Shown piece after piece: positions 1 through 7,601 of a stretch of 25,841 bases of DNA (its first letter is position 1; every line of letters starts with the position of its first letter). Position numbers and translations under genes: made by a program. Source of the DNA: Candidatus Treponema excrementipullorum (lineage in GTDB: Bacteria > Spirochaetota > Spirochaetia > Treponematales > Treponemataceae); contig JAHLFV010000166.1 of the NCBI GenBank assembly GCA_018883625.1, forward strand, positions 1-25,841, written 5' to 3'. The notes beneath the pieces are model-generated. The model ran no database searches. It was not told where the DNA came from and worked only from the letters and a program-made list of their open reading frames with translations.

Positions 1-774
1 GAAGACAATAAAGATCCCTATGAAAAAAAATGGATTAAACAGTTAATTGTTCCCGGCTCTTCATTGGGAGGTGCACGACCGAAATCTTCGGTAAAAGATG
101 AATACGGGGCCTTTTGGATAGCGAAATTTTCTTCTAGAAATGATGAATTTCATGTACCGGCATGGGAAAAAACTTTAAACGAATTGGCTGCAATGGTTGG
201 CTTGGATGTGCCGGAAAGTATGTATATTGAATTTGATAGCCTTTCGTCCTGTTTTTTAAGTAAACGGTTTGATAGAAACATGAAAGATGGAAACTATGGG
301 AGAATTCATTTCACTTCGGCAATGACTATGTTGGGAAAAATTGACGGTGATAGTGCCAGTTACCTTGATATTGCTGAGTTTATAAAACAGAATAGCAGTA
401 AACCTCAAAAAGACTTATACGAATTATGGAGTAGAATAGCATTTAATATGGCTGTTTCTAATACCGATGACCATTTGAGAAATCACGGATTTTTACTGAA
501 AAACAATTTTTGGGAATTATCTCCTCTTTTTGATATTACCCCCTCGTTGTATCGTAGTGAACTTTCACTGAATATAGACGAATATAACAGTGCTAAAGAT
601 ACTTCTCTACTGTTGGAAACCGCAAAGTACTATGCTATGGATTTTGATACAGCAACAGAAAGGTTAACCGAGATATTTTCGATTGTACAAAAAAATTGGC
701 GGAGAATAGCATCAAAATATGGTATTTCAAACAATGAACAGGCATTAATGAAAAAATGTTTTCCTGAATCTTGA
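1..774 (+). CDS. HipA-like serine/threonine kinase, C-terminal part (5' end outside window)
   Basis: The frame is open from base 1 to the TGA at 772-774, so about 258 residues of a longer gene are visible. The first possible start inside the window is a TTG at 64, but coding clearly continues upstream of it. Family signs are the GGARPK glycine-rich loop followed by LWIAKF-like WIAKFSSRNDE, the SKRFDR strand, the catalytic-loop-like NTDDHLRNHGF and the later metal-binding-like FDITPS. HipA proteins are kinases; in E. coli HipA phosphorylates glutamyl-tRNA synthetase and is neutralised by the DNA-binding antitoxin HipB, usually encoded just upstream. Here any HipB partner would lie outside the window. 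The gene is visibly richer in A+T than rfbBAC downstream, which fits an acquired module. The family call is secure; the target and toxin activity are inference. Confidence 0.85.
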   Translation, partial: EDNKDPYEKKWIKQLIVPGSSLGGARPKSSVKDEYGAFWIAKFSSRNDEFHVPAWEKTLNELAAMVGLDVPESMYIEFDSLSSCFLSKRFDRNMKDGNYGRIHFTSAMTMLGKIDGDSASYLDIAEFIKQNSSKPQKDLYELWSRIAFNMAVSNTDDHLRNHGFLLKNNFWELSPLFDITPSLYRSELSLNIDEYNSAKDTSLLLETAKYYAMDFDTATERLTEIFSIVQKNWRRIASKYGISNNEQALMKKCFPES

Positions 775-917
775 TTTGCAAAATCTACAGTTCCCCCTCA
801 CATCCCCGTTTAGTACTCCTGTTACACAGACCGATTCCTACAGTCACCATTGCAGAACCAACGGTATCTGCTACTTAAACCGCATTTTTCTTGTTTTTCT
901 GCTGTTTTCTTTTGCAT

Positions 918-933
918 TATAGTGTATACTATA
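918..933. promoter_or_regulatory. 16-bp inverted repeat upstream of rfbB, possible operator/promoter
   Basis: TATAGT-GTAT-ACTATA is a perfect inverted repeat with 6-bp arms and a 4-bp spacer. It contains TATACT (925-930), a good -10 hexamer, but no good -35 lies 16-18 bases upstream of it. TTGCAT (912-917) overlaps its left side. The repeat ends 36 bases before the rfbB start, so it could be a repressor site over a promoter or simply an AT-rich coincidence. The rest of the 775-969 gap is a pyrimidine-rich stretch with nothing else I can support. Confidence 0.3.
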
Positions 934-969
934 GACATATTTTTATAACTGCATGTAAGGAGCTTTTGT

Positions 970-2088
970 ATGGCTACACCGCACAATATTCTTGTTACCG
1001 GAGGAGCCGGTTTTATCGGTTCTAATTTTATCCGTTACCTTTTCGGTAAATCTACGGCAGAAGGGGATTTGTTTAACGATGCTGATTTTTCCGGTACCGT
1101 GGTAAATGTAGACTGTCTTACCTATGCCGGTAACTTGGAAAACCTAGCCGATGTAGAGGCTGAATTCGGCGGAAAGCGGTATTTTTTTGAAAAAACAGAC
1201 ATTTGCGACTCAAAAGAAATAACACGTATTTTTGAGCACTACAATATCGACACGGTAATTCATTTTGCGGCAGAAAGCCATGTGGATCGTTCTATTTTGG
1301 GACCGGAAGCCTTTGTGAAAACCAATGTAACGGGAACATTTACCCTGCTGGAAGCTGCTAGACGGTATTGGACAAAGGACGGTTCCATGAGAAATGATGT
1401 GTTGTTCCACCACGTTTCTACCGACGAAGTATACGGTTCCTTGGGAGAAACAGGTTATTTCAGAGAAGACACTCCCTATGACCCCAGAAGTCCTTACTCT
1501 GCTTCCAAGGCAGCTTCCGACCACTTGGTGATGGCGTACCATCACACCTACGGACTGCCCATTACCCTTTCCAACTGTACTAACAACTACGGTCCCTATC
1601 AATTCCCTGAAAAACTCCTACCTTTGATGATTTCCAATATCAAAGAGGGAAAAAATCTTCCCGTCTATGGAAAAGGTGACAATATCAGAGACTGGATCTA
1701 TGTGGAAGACCACAATCGGGCTGTGTGGCTTATTGTTAACAAAGGAAAACGGGGAGAAAAGTACAACATCGGCGGAGAAAACGAGTGGCAAAACATAAAG
1801 TTGCTGCATAAATTGATTGAGTTGACTGCAAAAGAAACAGGCAAATCCGTTGAAGAAATCGAAAAGACTATCACCTATGTAAAAGACCGTCCCGGTCACG
1901 ATAAACGTTATGCCATTGACTGCGCAAAGATAAAAAATGAGTTAGGCTGGCAGCGAAAAATGACTTTTGAGGAAGGCCTGAAAGAAACGGTAAAATGGTA
2001 CTTAAAAAACACTTCATGGATTGAAAATATTCTCAGCGGTGAGTACAAGAACTGGATAGAAAAAAATTACAAAGAGCAGGGGCGGTAA
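970..2088 (+). CDS. rfbB: dTDP-glucose 4,6-dehydratase
   Basis: This cytoplasmic enzyme converts dTDP-glucose to dTDP-4-keto-6-deoxyglucose, the second step of dTDP-rhamnose synthesis. The 372-residue protein is a short-chain dehydrogenase of the extended type. It starts with the NAD-binding GGAGFIG loop (about residues 11-17), has the catalytic Thr151-Asp152-Glu153 in STDEVYG, and Tyr176/Lys180 in YSASK. The conserved NNYGPYQFPEKLLP stretch follows. Length is close to the usual 350-360 residues. The ATG at 970 follows AAGGAG at 957-962 with 7 bases of spacing. The gene is separated from rfbA by one base, so rfbB, rfbA and rfbC form one operon. RmlB is the alternative name. Identification is firm. 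Confidence 0.96.
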   Translation: MATPHNILVTGGAGFIGSNFIRYLFGKSTAEGDLFNDADFSGTVVNVDCLTYAGNLENLADVEAEFGGKRYFFEKTDICDSKEITRIFEHYNIDTVIHFAAESHVDRSILGPEAFVKTNVTGTFTLLEAARRYWTKDGSMRNDVLFHHVSTDEVYGSLGETGYFREDTPYDPRSPYSASKAASDHLVMAYHHTYGLPITLSNCTNNYGPYQFPEKLLPLMISNIKEGKNLPVYGKGDNIRDWIYVEDHNRAVWLIVNKGKRGEKYNIGGENEWQNIKLLHKLIELTAKETGKSVEEIEKTITYVKDRPGHDKRYAIDCAKIKNELGWQRKMTFEEGLKETVKWYLKNTSWIENILSGEYKNWIEKNYKEQGR

Positions 2089-2089
2089 C

Positions 2090-2971
2090 ATGAAAGGAAT
2101 AATTTTAGCCGGCGGTTCCGGAACACGACTGTATCCTATTACCAAGGCGGTATCAAAGCAGATTTTGCCTTTGTATGATAAACCCATGATTTATTATCCC
2201 CTGTCTGTGTTGATGTTGGCAGGTATTCGGGAAGTGTTGATTATTTCCACTCCTCGGGATATCGGCTGTTTTGAGCAGCTTTTTTCTGACGGTTCTTGGT
2301 TGGGAATGAAGTTTGAATATGCTGTTCAGGAGTCTCCCCGGGGCTTGGCAGATGCGTTTATAATAGGAAAGAAGTTTATCGGAGATGACAGCGTTGCTTT
2401 GGTATTGGGAGACAATATTTTTTACGGACAGAGTTTTACCCAAACTTTAGCCAAGGCCCGGGAACGGGTGGAAGCCGGCAAAGGCAGCGTTATCTTTGGG
2501 TATCCGGTAAAGGACCCTACCGCCTACGGTGTGGTGGAATTCGACTCTGACGGCAAGGTGTTGGGCATAGAGGAAAAACCCAAAAAGCCTAAGTCCAATT
2601 ATGCTGTTCCCGGTTTGTATTTTTACAGTAACAAAGTGGTGTCCATTGCAGAAAACGTAAAGCCTTCTGCCCGGGGAGAGATAGAAATTACTTCTGTAAA
2701 CAATGCATTTTTGGCAGCGGGAGAGCTTTCTGTGGAACTGTTAGGGCGAGGTATGGCGTGGCTTGATACCGGTACTTACGACGGATTGTTGGAGGCCGGA
2801 AACTTTATCGCTACTATTCAAAAACGTCAGGGGTTGTACGTTTCCTGTATCGAAGAGATTGCCTACAGTCAGGGGTGGATTTCCAAAGAAGAATTGTTGG
2901 TATTGGCTGCAGGATATAAAACAGAGTACGGGGAATATCTAAAGTTTATTGCCCAAACTGTTATTCGGTAA
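2090..2971 (+). CDS. rfbA: Glucose-1-phosphate thymidylyltransferase
   Basis: The enzyme joins glucose 1-phosphate and dTTP to make dTDP-glucose and pyrophosphate, the first step of the dTDP-rhamnose route. The 293-residue length is normal for the short RmlA class. The nucleotide-binding signature GGSGTRLYPIT lies at the N-terminus, followed by SKQILPLYDKPMIYYPLS, the metal-binding LGDNIFYG, and EEKPKKPKSNYAVPGLYFY, all hallmarks of RmlA. The ATG at 2090 begins one base after the rfbB stop, and a CAGGGGCGG stretch at the end of rfbB can act as ribosome binding site, so translation is probably coupled. RmlA is the alternative name. Confidence 0.97.
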   Translation: MKGIILAGGSGTRLYPITKAVSKQILPLYDKPMIYYPLSVLMLAGIREVLIISTPRDIGCFEQLFSDGSWLGMKFEYAVQESPRGLADAFIIGKKFIGDDSVALVLGDNIFYGQSFTQTLAKARERVEAGKGSVIFGYPVKDPTAYGVVEFDSDGKVLGIEEKPKKPKSNYAVPGLYFYSNKVVSIAENVKPSARGEIEITSVNNAFLAAGELSVELLGRGMAWLDTGTYDGLLEAGNFIATIQKRQGLYVSCIEEIAYSQGWISKEELLVLAAGYKTEYGEYLKFIAQTVIR

Positions 2972-2985
2972 TGTAGGAGTGAGTT

Positions 2986-3606
2986 ATGGCTTTTGAGTTT
3001 AAAACATGTGCCACGGCGGCGGGTACCATAATAGAAGGGTTATACGAAATTCAACCGAAGCTTTTTGGAGATAACCGGGGCTACTTTTTAGAAACTTACA
3101 GTGAGCGGGATTTTTTTGCTGCCGGGTTGACTATGAAGTTTGTACAGGACAATCAATCCAAATCAGTGCAGGGAGTTTTACGGGGATTGCATTTTCAGAC
3201 AAAGCATCCCCAGGGAAAATTGGTGCAGGCTGTGAGCGGTCAGGTGTATGATGTGGCGGTGGACTTACGGAAAGGCTCTGCAACTTTTGGAAAGTATTAC
3301 GGCGTTATTTTGGATGGGGATAAACGGAATCAGTTTTACATCCCTCAAGGATTTGCTCACGGTTTTTACGTGTTGAGCCAAGAAGCCGTTTTTGCCTATA
3401 AATGTACCGATTTTTACGATCCCTCCGGAGAAGGTGGGCTTATGTGGAATGACCCTCTTATCGGGATTGACTGGAAAACTCCCATGACAACTTTTTGCGG
3501 TGCCGATAAAGATATTGAGCCGGTGCTTTCGGAAAAAGATAAAAAACATCCGGCTTTTGACCCGGAGAAAAATTATTTTGATATGACAGGAACATGGCTT
3601 TCCTAG
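2986..3606 (+). CDS. rfbC: dTDP-4-dehydrorhamnose 3,5-epimerase
   Basis: The enzyme epimerises C3 and C5 of dTDP-4-keto-6-deoxyglucose to give dTDP-4-keto-L-rhamnose. The 206 residues form the RmlC cupin: FGDNRGYFLETYSERDF near the N-terminus, FVQDNQSKS, RGLHFQ with the catalytic-base histidine, HPQGKLVQAVSGQVYDVAVDLRKGS split across the barrel, and FYIPQGFAHGFYVLS followed by WNDPLIGIDW. The start ATG follows GTAGGAG, and the gene begins 14 bases after rfbA. No rfbD (the final reductase) follows; instead there is a candidate terminator and then the oad promoter. The last step must therefore be encoded elsewhere, or the pathway branches to another dTDP-6-deoxy sugar. Confidence 0.95.
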   Translation: MAFEFKTCATAAGTIIEGLYEIQPKLFGDNRGYFLETYSERDFFAAGLTMKFVQDNQSKSVQGVLRGLHFQTKHPQGKLVQAVSGQVYDVAVDLRKGSATFGKYYGVILDGDKRNQFYIPQGFAHGFYVLSQEAVFAYKCTDFYDPSGEGGLMWNDPLIGIDWKTPMTTFCGADKDIEPVLSEKDKKHPAFDPEKNYFDMTGTWLS

Positions 3607-3629
3607 TTGTGTTCCGGTACAAGTAACTG

Positions 3630-3670
3630 CCGGCACCGGTGCTGTTTTATGAGCTGGGTGCCGGTTATTT
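3630..3670 (+). terminator. Candidate Rho-independent terminator after rfbC
   Basis: CCGGCACC (3630-3637) pairs perfectly with GGTGCCGG (3657-3664) across a 19-base loop and is followed by the weak T-tract TTATTT. An alternative local hairpin is the palindrome GCACCGGTGC. The position 24 bases after the rfbC stop fits an operon end. The imperfect T-run and long loop keep confidence moderate. Confidence 0.5.
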
Positions 3671-3786
3671 AAACGGTTTTTGCAGAGGTTCGCCGGTTCC
3701 TTATACGGGTAGTGGGCTTCTTTTGTACCTTTTTATAAATTTCCTGTTAATTTTCCCTTTTATATTCCTTCTAAAAACTCTGAATC

Positions 3787-3815
3787 TTGAATAAAGTATT
3801 CCTTTCTACTATAAT
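3787..3815 (+). promoter_or_regulatory. Sigma-70-type promoter for oadGAB
   Basis: TTGAAT (3787-3792) and the perfect -10 TATAAT (3810-3815) are separated by 17 bases, the ideal spacing. Transcription would start near 3822, leaving a leader of about 33 bases before oadG. This is one of the best promoter matches in the window and fits a highly expressed energy-metabolism operon. Confidence 0.75.
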
Positions 3816-3854
3816 TACACCGAAAATCTACTTATATGTTATCTTGGAGGATAT

Positions 3855-4094
3855 ATGACAATACTAGACATGCTCCAACAAAGTTTGTTTTTGACCTTGT
3901 TGGGAATGGGTGTTGTTTTTGCCTTCCTCATTGTACTCATAGTGTTTATGAATTTAACTCACACGATTCTTCACGCTTTGAAGTTAGATAGGGAAGAAGA
4001 AAAAACAGTCACACCATCTGGTACTCCATCTGCGGGAAATGATGGTGCCGTAGTTGCTGCTATTGCAGCTGCTATTAAGGAAAAACAAAGTTAA
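3855..4094 (+). CDS. oadG: Oxaloacetate decarboxylase gamma-type subunit (small membrane anchor)
   Basis: This is a 79-residue protein with one membrane helix (about residues 10-35, FLTLLGMGVVFAFLIVLIVF) followed by a charged and then Ala/Thr/Pro-rich cytoplasmic tail. That layout is the OadG family pattern; OadG holds the carboxyltransferase alpha subunit to the membrane beta subunit and helps metal binding in sodium-pumping decarboxylases. The sequence itself carries little signature, so the call depends partly on its position 13 bases upstream of oadA. The ATG follows TGGAGGA closely and lies just downstream of the strong promoter at 3787-3815. Confidence 0.85.
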   Translation: MTILDMLQQSLFLTLLGMGVVFAFLIVLIVFMNLTHTILHALKLDREEEKTVTPSGTPSAGNDGAVVAAIAAAIKEKQS

Positions 4095-4107
4095 TTAGGA
4101 GAGACAC

Positions 4108-6180
4108 ATGGCTAAGAAGGTTCAGATTTCCGACTTGGTGTTGCGGGATGCCCACCAGTCACTTCATGCAACACGCATGACAACGGCAGATATGTTGCCT
4201 ATTTGCAATAAATTGGATTCTATCGGTTACTGGAGTTTGGAAGGTTGGGGTGGTGCAACTTTCGATTCTTGTATCCGTTTCTTGAATGAAGATCCTTGGG
4301 AGCGCTTAAGAAAACTTCACGCAGCATTACCTAACACACCTATCATGATGTTGTTACGAGGCCAAAACTTGTTGGGATATCGTCACTATGCAGATGACGT
4401 AGTAGATAAATTCGTAGAGGCTGCCGCAAGAAACGGTATCGGCGTATTCCGTATTTTTGATGCCTGTAACGATCCCCGTAACTTAAAACGGGCTACCGAT
4501 GCTGCCAAAAAAACAGGTAAGCATGTTCAAATGGCTATTTCTTATGCAACAACTCCGTACCACACAAAAGAAATTTATGCCGATTTGGCAAAATCCTATG
4601 CAGATTTCGGTGCAGATTCAATTTGTATCAAAGATATGTCAGGTTTGCTGAAACCTTTTGAAGCATATGATTTAGTAAAAGCTATCAAAGCAAAAGTTGA
4701 TATTCCGGTGGAAATCCATACCCATGCAACAACAGGATTGTCAGTGGCAACATTGCTCAAAGCTGCAGAAGCCGGAGCCGATGTGCTTGACACCGCTATT
4801 TCTTCCATGTCTATGGGTACTTCTCACAGTCCTACAGAAACTGTAGTTGAAATGTTGAAAGGTACAGATATGGATACCGGTCTTGATTTGAATACTTTGT
4901 TGGAAATTGCAGCTTATTTCCGTGATGTTCGCAAAAAGTATGCTAAGTTTGAATCAAGTTTCTTGGGTGCAGATACACGTATTCTTGCTTCTCAGGTTCC
5001 CGGCGGAATGCTTTCCAACTTGGAAAATCAGTTAAAAGAACAGGGAGCTTCCGACAAAATCGACGACGTTTTAAAAGAAATTCAGATTGTACAGAAAGAT
5101 TGCGGATATATTCCTCTTGTTACACCTACAAGTCAGATTGTTGGAACTCAGGCTGTATTTAACGTATTGTTCGGTCGGTATGCCCGTTTAACTCAGGAAA
5201 CAAGAGACTTGGTAACAGGTAAATACGGAAAAACACCTGCTGCCGTAAATGCTGACTTGTTAAAAGAAGCTTTGAAGCAGAACAACATGGAAGAAGCTAT
5301 TACTTGTCGTCCTGCAGATCTTATTCCTAACGAATGGGATAAAATGGTTGAAGAAGCCAAAGCTAACGGCGGAAACGGTTCAGAAGAAGACACATTGACT
5401 TATGCTATGTTCCCCAAAGTAGCTCCTAAATTCTTCAAAGAAAGAGCAAATGGTCCTGTTTCTTCAGATTCCTTTGTTGTAAAGAAGGCTGCTACAACAT
5501 CTTCCAATGGTGGTTCTTACTCTGTAACTGTAAACGGTACAGCTTACAATGTAACAACAGGCCCTGCCGGTGACACTATGAACGTAACTGTAAACGGAAC
5601 AGCTTACAATGTATCTTTTGCTGCTCCCAGTGCAGCTGCCCCCGTGGCAACCGTTGTTTCCGGTGGTGCAGATATTACTGCTCCCGTTGCAGGTACATTG
5701 CTGAAACACGTTGTACCTGCCGGTTCCACTGTAAAGAAGGGTGACACTGTTATTATGATTGAATCCATGAAAATGGAACTGGAAGTAAAAGCTACTGCCG
5801 ACGGTCCTATTACATACACTGTACAGCCCGGTACACAGATCACTGCCGGACAGGTAATTGCCAATATCGGTGGTGGTGCAGTTGTTGCCGCTCCTGTAGC
5901 TAATGCCGCACCGGCACCTGTAGCTAATGCCGTACCGGCACCTGCAGCCGCTCCCGCAGCTCCTACCGGTGGTGCAGTTGTTGCTGCTCCCGTTGCAGGT
6001 ACATTGCTTAAAAATGTTGCTGCAGAAGGTGCATCTGTTAAAAGCGGTGATACAATCATCATGATTGAATCTATGAAGATGGAACTGGAAGTAAAAGCTA
6101 CTTCAAACGGTACTGTTCATTTCCTGTGTACTGCCGGTTCTCAGATTACTGCAGGACAACCTCTTGCAGAAATTAAATAA
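4108..6180 (+). CDS. oadA: Oxaloacetate decarboxylase alpha subunit with two tandem biotinyl domains
   Basis: The biotin-dependent carboxyltransferase transfers the carboxyl group of oxaloacetate (or a related acid) to its own biotin, which the membrane subunit then decarboxylates. The 690 residues begin with the HMGL-like TIM barrel: LRDAHQS supplies the metal-binding Asp, CIKDMSG the catalytic Lys, and EIHTHATTG the metal-binding histidines. The conserved PYC/OadA domain follows to about residue 460. Instead of one biotin carrier there are two, with biotinylation motifs ESMKM at Lys555 and Lys657, joined by an Ala/Pro-rich linker. Most family members are about 590-600 residues with one carrier. 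The start ATG follows TTAGGAGAG. The substrate could be methylmalonyl-CoA or another acid only if the barrel is atypical; oxaloacetate is the best fit. Confidence 0.93.
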   Translation: MAKKVQISDLVLRDAHQSLHATRMTTADMLPICNKLDSIGYWSLEGWGGATFDSCIRFLNEDPWERLRKLHAALPNTPIMMLLRGQNLLGYRHYADDVVDKFVEAAARNGIGVFRIFDACNDPRNLKRATDAAKKTGKHVQMAISYATTPYHTKEIYADLAKSYADFGADSICIKDMSGLLKPFEAYDLVKAIKAKVDIPVEIHTHATTGLSVATLLKAAEAGADVLDTAISSMSMGTSHSPTETVVEMLKGTDMDTGLDLNTLLEIAAYFRDVRKKYAKFESSFLGADTRILASQVPGGMLSNLENQLKEQGASDKIDDVLKEIQIVQKDCGYIPLVTPTSQIVGTQAVFNVLFGRYARLTQETRDLVTGKYGKTPAAVNADLLKEALKQNNMEEAITCRPADLIPNEWDKMVEEAKANGGNGSEEDTLTYAMFPKVAPKFFKERANGPVSSDSFVVKKAATTSSNGGSYSVTVNGTAYNVTTGPAGDTMNVTVNGTAYNVSFAAPSAAAPVATVVSGGADITAPVAGTLLKHVVPAGSTVKKGDTVIMIESMKMELEVKATADGPITYTVQPGTQITAGQVIANIGGGAVVAAPVANAAPAPVANAVPAPAAAPAAPTGGAVVAAPVAGTLLKNVAAEGASVKSGDTIIMIESMKMELEVKATSNGTVHFLCTAGSQITAGQPLAEIK
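5524..5614 (+). repeat. Direct repeat inside oadA (60-bp period) encoding VTVNGTAYNV twice
   Basis: About 30 bases starting at 5524 recur at 5584 with one internal mismatch, giving VTVNGTAYNV twice, 20 residues apart, just before the first biotinyl domain. It lies where the family normally has a single such strand at the edge of the carrier domain. Confidence 0.8.
5661..6180 (+). repeat. Tandem duplication of the biotinyl-domain segment of oadA (306-bp period)
   Basis: CGGTGGTGCA at 5661 and 5967, the stretch from GCTCCCGTTGCAGG at 5680 and 5986, and the biotin motif at 5761 and 6067 are all offset by exactly 306 bases (102 residues). The first unit includes the linker and the second runs to the gene end without it. 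The linker itself opens with GGAVVAAPVA, the same ten residues that start the second carrier domain, suggesting slippage in the linker. Confidence 0.85.
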
Positions 6181-6193
6181 TTCGGGTGGTAAG

Positions 6194-7588
6194 ATGCTTA
6201 ATAAGACTAATGCAATGAAGCAGCAGGTATTAAAGGCAATGACTGTTATTTTAGGGGTTGCCTTGGTACTTTCTATGGTTAGTACTGCCTTTGCTGCCAA
6301 TGATAACGAAGAAGTTGCTTCCTTTAGGACTATGGGAACAGCCATTATCAAAGGTTCAGAGAATGTACCTTTCATTGATCCTTTGAGCTTTATTCAAAAT
6401 ATTTGGAAGAATACAGGTATCAATCAAATGATTAACGGAGAAATTCCTGCTCCTGCTCACGTACAGGTAGCAGATCCTTTTGCAGGAATTGTTGCTCCCG
6501 GTTGGCAAAAGCTTTTAATGATGGCTGTAGGTTTTCTTATCGTTTACATGGGTGCTTTCAAGGGATTTGAGCCTTTGTTGTTGATTCCTATCGGATTCGG
6601 TACCATTCTTGTAAACGTTCCCGGTGCCGGTATGTTTAACGAAGGTTCCGGTATGTTGCGCATTATTTATGATGCCGGTGTAGGAAACGAGTTTTTCCCC
6701 ATGTTGATTTTTATGGGTATCGGTGCCATGACGGACTTTGGTCCTCTTATCGCTAACCCCAAAACAGCTTTATTGGGAGGAGCTGCCCAGCTTGGTGTAT
6801 TCTTTACCCTGTTTGGTGTAGCTTTGATGAACCTGATTCCCGGTATTGACTACAATATGTTGGAAGCTTCTGCCATCGGCATTATCGGTGGTGCTGACGG
6901 TCCTACATCAATTTATGTTGCCGGTAAATTGGCTCCTCACATGATGGCAGTTATTGCCGTTGCTGCCTATTCTTACATGGCTCTTGTTCCGATGATCCAG
7001 CCTCCTATTATGAAGTTATTTACAACAGAGAAAGAGCGCAAAATTAAGATGGAACAGTTGCGCTACGTATCAAAAACGGAAAAGATTCTGTTTCCCTTGG
7101 TACTTATAGTGCTTACTATCCTCTTATTGCCTGCTGCTGCACCACTTATCGGTATGTTGGCTTTCGGTAACTTCGTAAAGCAGTGTGGTGTTGTTGACCG
7201 TTTGGCAAAAACCATGGAAAACGAATTGTTGAATATTGTTTCAATTTTGCTTTCTTTGGGTGTAGGTTCTCAGATGACTCCTGAAAAAATTATTAATGCC
7301 AACTCTTTGGGTATTATTGCTCTTGGTTTATTGGCATTTGCTGTAGCAACTATGGGTGGAGTTTTAATGGCAAAATTCATGAACTTGTTCTTAAAGCAAA
7401 AAATCAATCCTCTTATCGGTTCTGCCGGTGTTTCTGCTGTTCCTATGGCAGCCCGTGTTTCCAACAAAGTAGGAATGGAATACGATCCATCCAACTTCCT
7501 GTTGATGCATGCTATGGGACCAAACGTTTCCGGTGTTATCGGGACAGCTATCGCTGCAGGTGTGTTTATTGCAACATACGCCGGCTGA
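6194..7588 (+). CDS. oadB: Oxaloacetate decarboxylase beta subunit (sodium-pump membrane subunit)
   Basis: This polytopic inner-membrane protein decarboxylates carboxybiotin and couples this to sodium export. Typical OadB stretches are GFLIVYMGAFKGFEPLLLIPIGFG, FFPMLIFMGIGAMTDFGPLIANP, the re-entrant-loop IGIIGGADGPTSIY, and NFLLMHAMGPNVSGVIG near the C-terminus. I chose the ATG at 6194 (464 residues, GGGTGGT upstream) over a TTG at 6164 that overlaps oadA. The first 90 residues are unusual: a basic start, a hydrophobic run and STAFA-A resembling a signal peptidase I site, then a hydrophilic segment before the conserved membrane core. The last 13 residues, AIAAGVFIATYAG, are re-encoded three more times in the downstream 85-bp repeats. 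Confidence 0.93.
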   Translation: MLNKTNAMKQQVLKAMTVILGVALVLSMVSTAFAANDNEEVASFRTMGTAIIKGSENVPFIDPLSFIQNIWKNTGINQMINGEIPAPAHVQVADPFAGIVAPGWQKLLMMAVGFLIVYMGAFKGFEPLLLIPIGFGTILVNVPGAGMFNEGSGMLRIIYDAGVGNEFFPMLIFMGIGAMTDFGPLIANPKTALLGGAAQLGVFFTLFGVALMNLIPGIDYNMLEASAIGIIGGADGPTSIYVAGKLAPHMMAVIAVAAYSYMALVPMIQPPIMKLFTTEKERKIKMEQLRYVSKTEKILFPLVLIVLTILLLPAAAPLIGMLAFGNFVKQCGVVDRLAKTMENELLNIVSILLSLGVGSQMTPEKIINANSLGIIALGLLAFAVATMGGVLMAKFMNLFLKQKINPLIGSAGVSAVPMAARVSNKVGMEYDPSNFLLMHAMGPNVSGVIGTAIAAGVFIATYAG

Positions 7589-7601
7589 TAGAAGACGGTA
7601 A

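Noticed and set aside
5604..6062. Antisense ORF of about 150 codons within oadA, rich in Ala and Thr
   Set aside because: It mirrors the Ala/Val/Pro-rich biotinyl linker on the other strand; no ribosome binding site or family resemblance.
6164..6193. TTG start for oadB inside oadA
   Set aside because: ATG at 6194 has a nearby GGGTGGT and begins a normal signal-like N-terminus.
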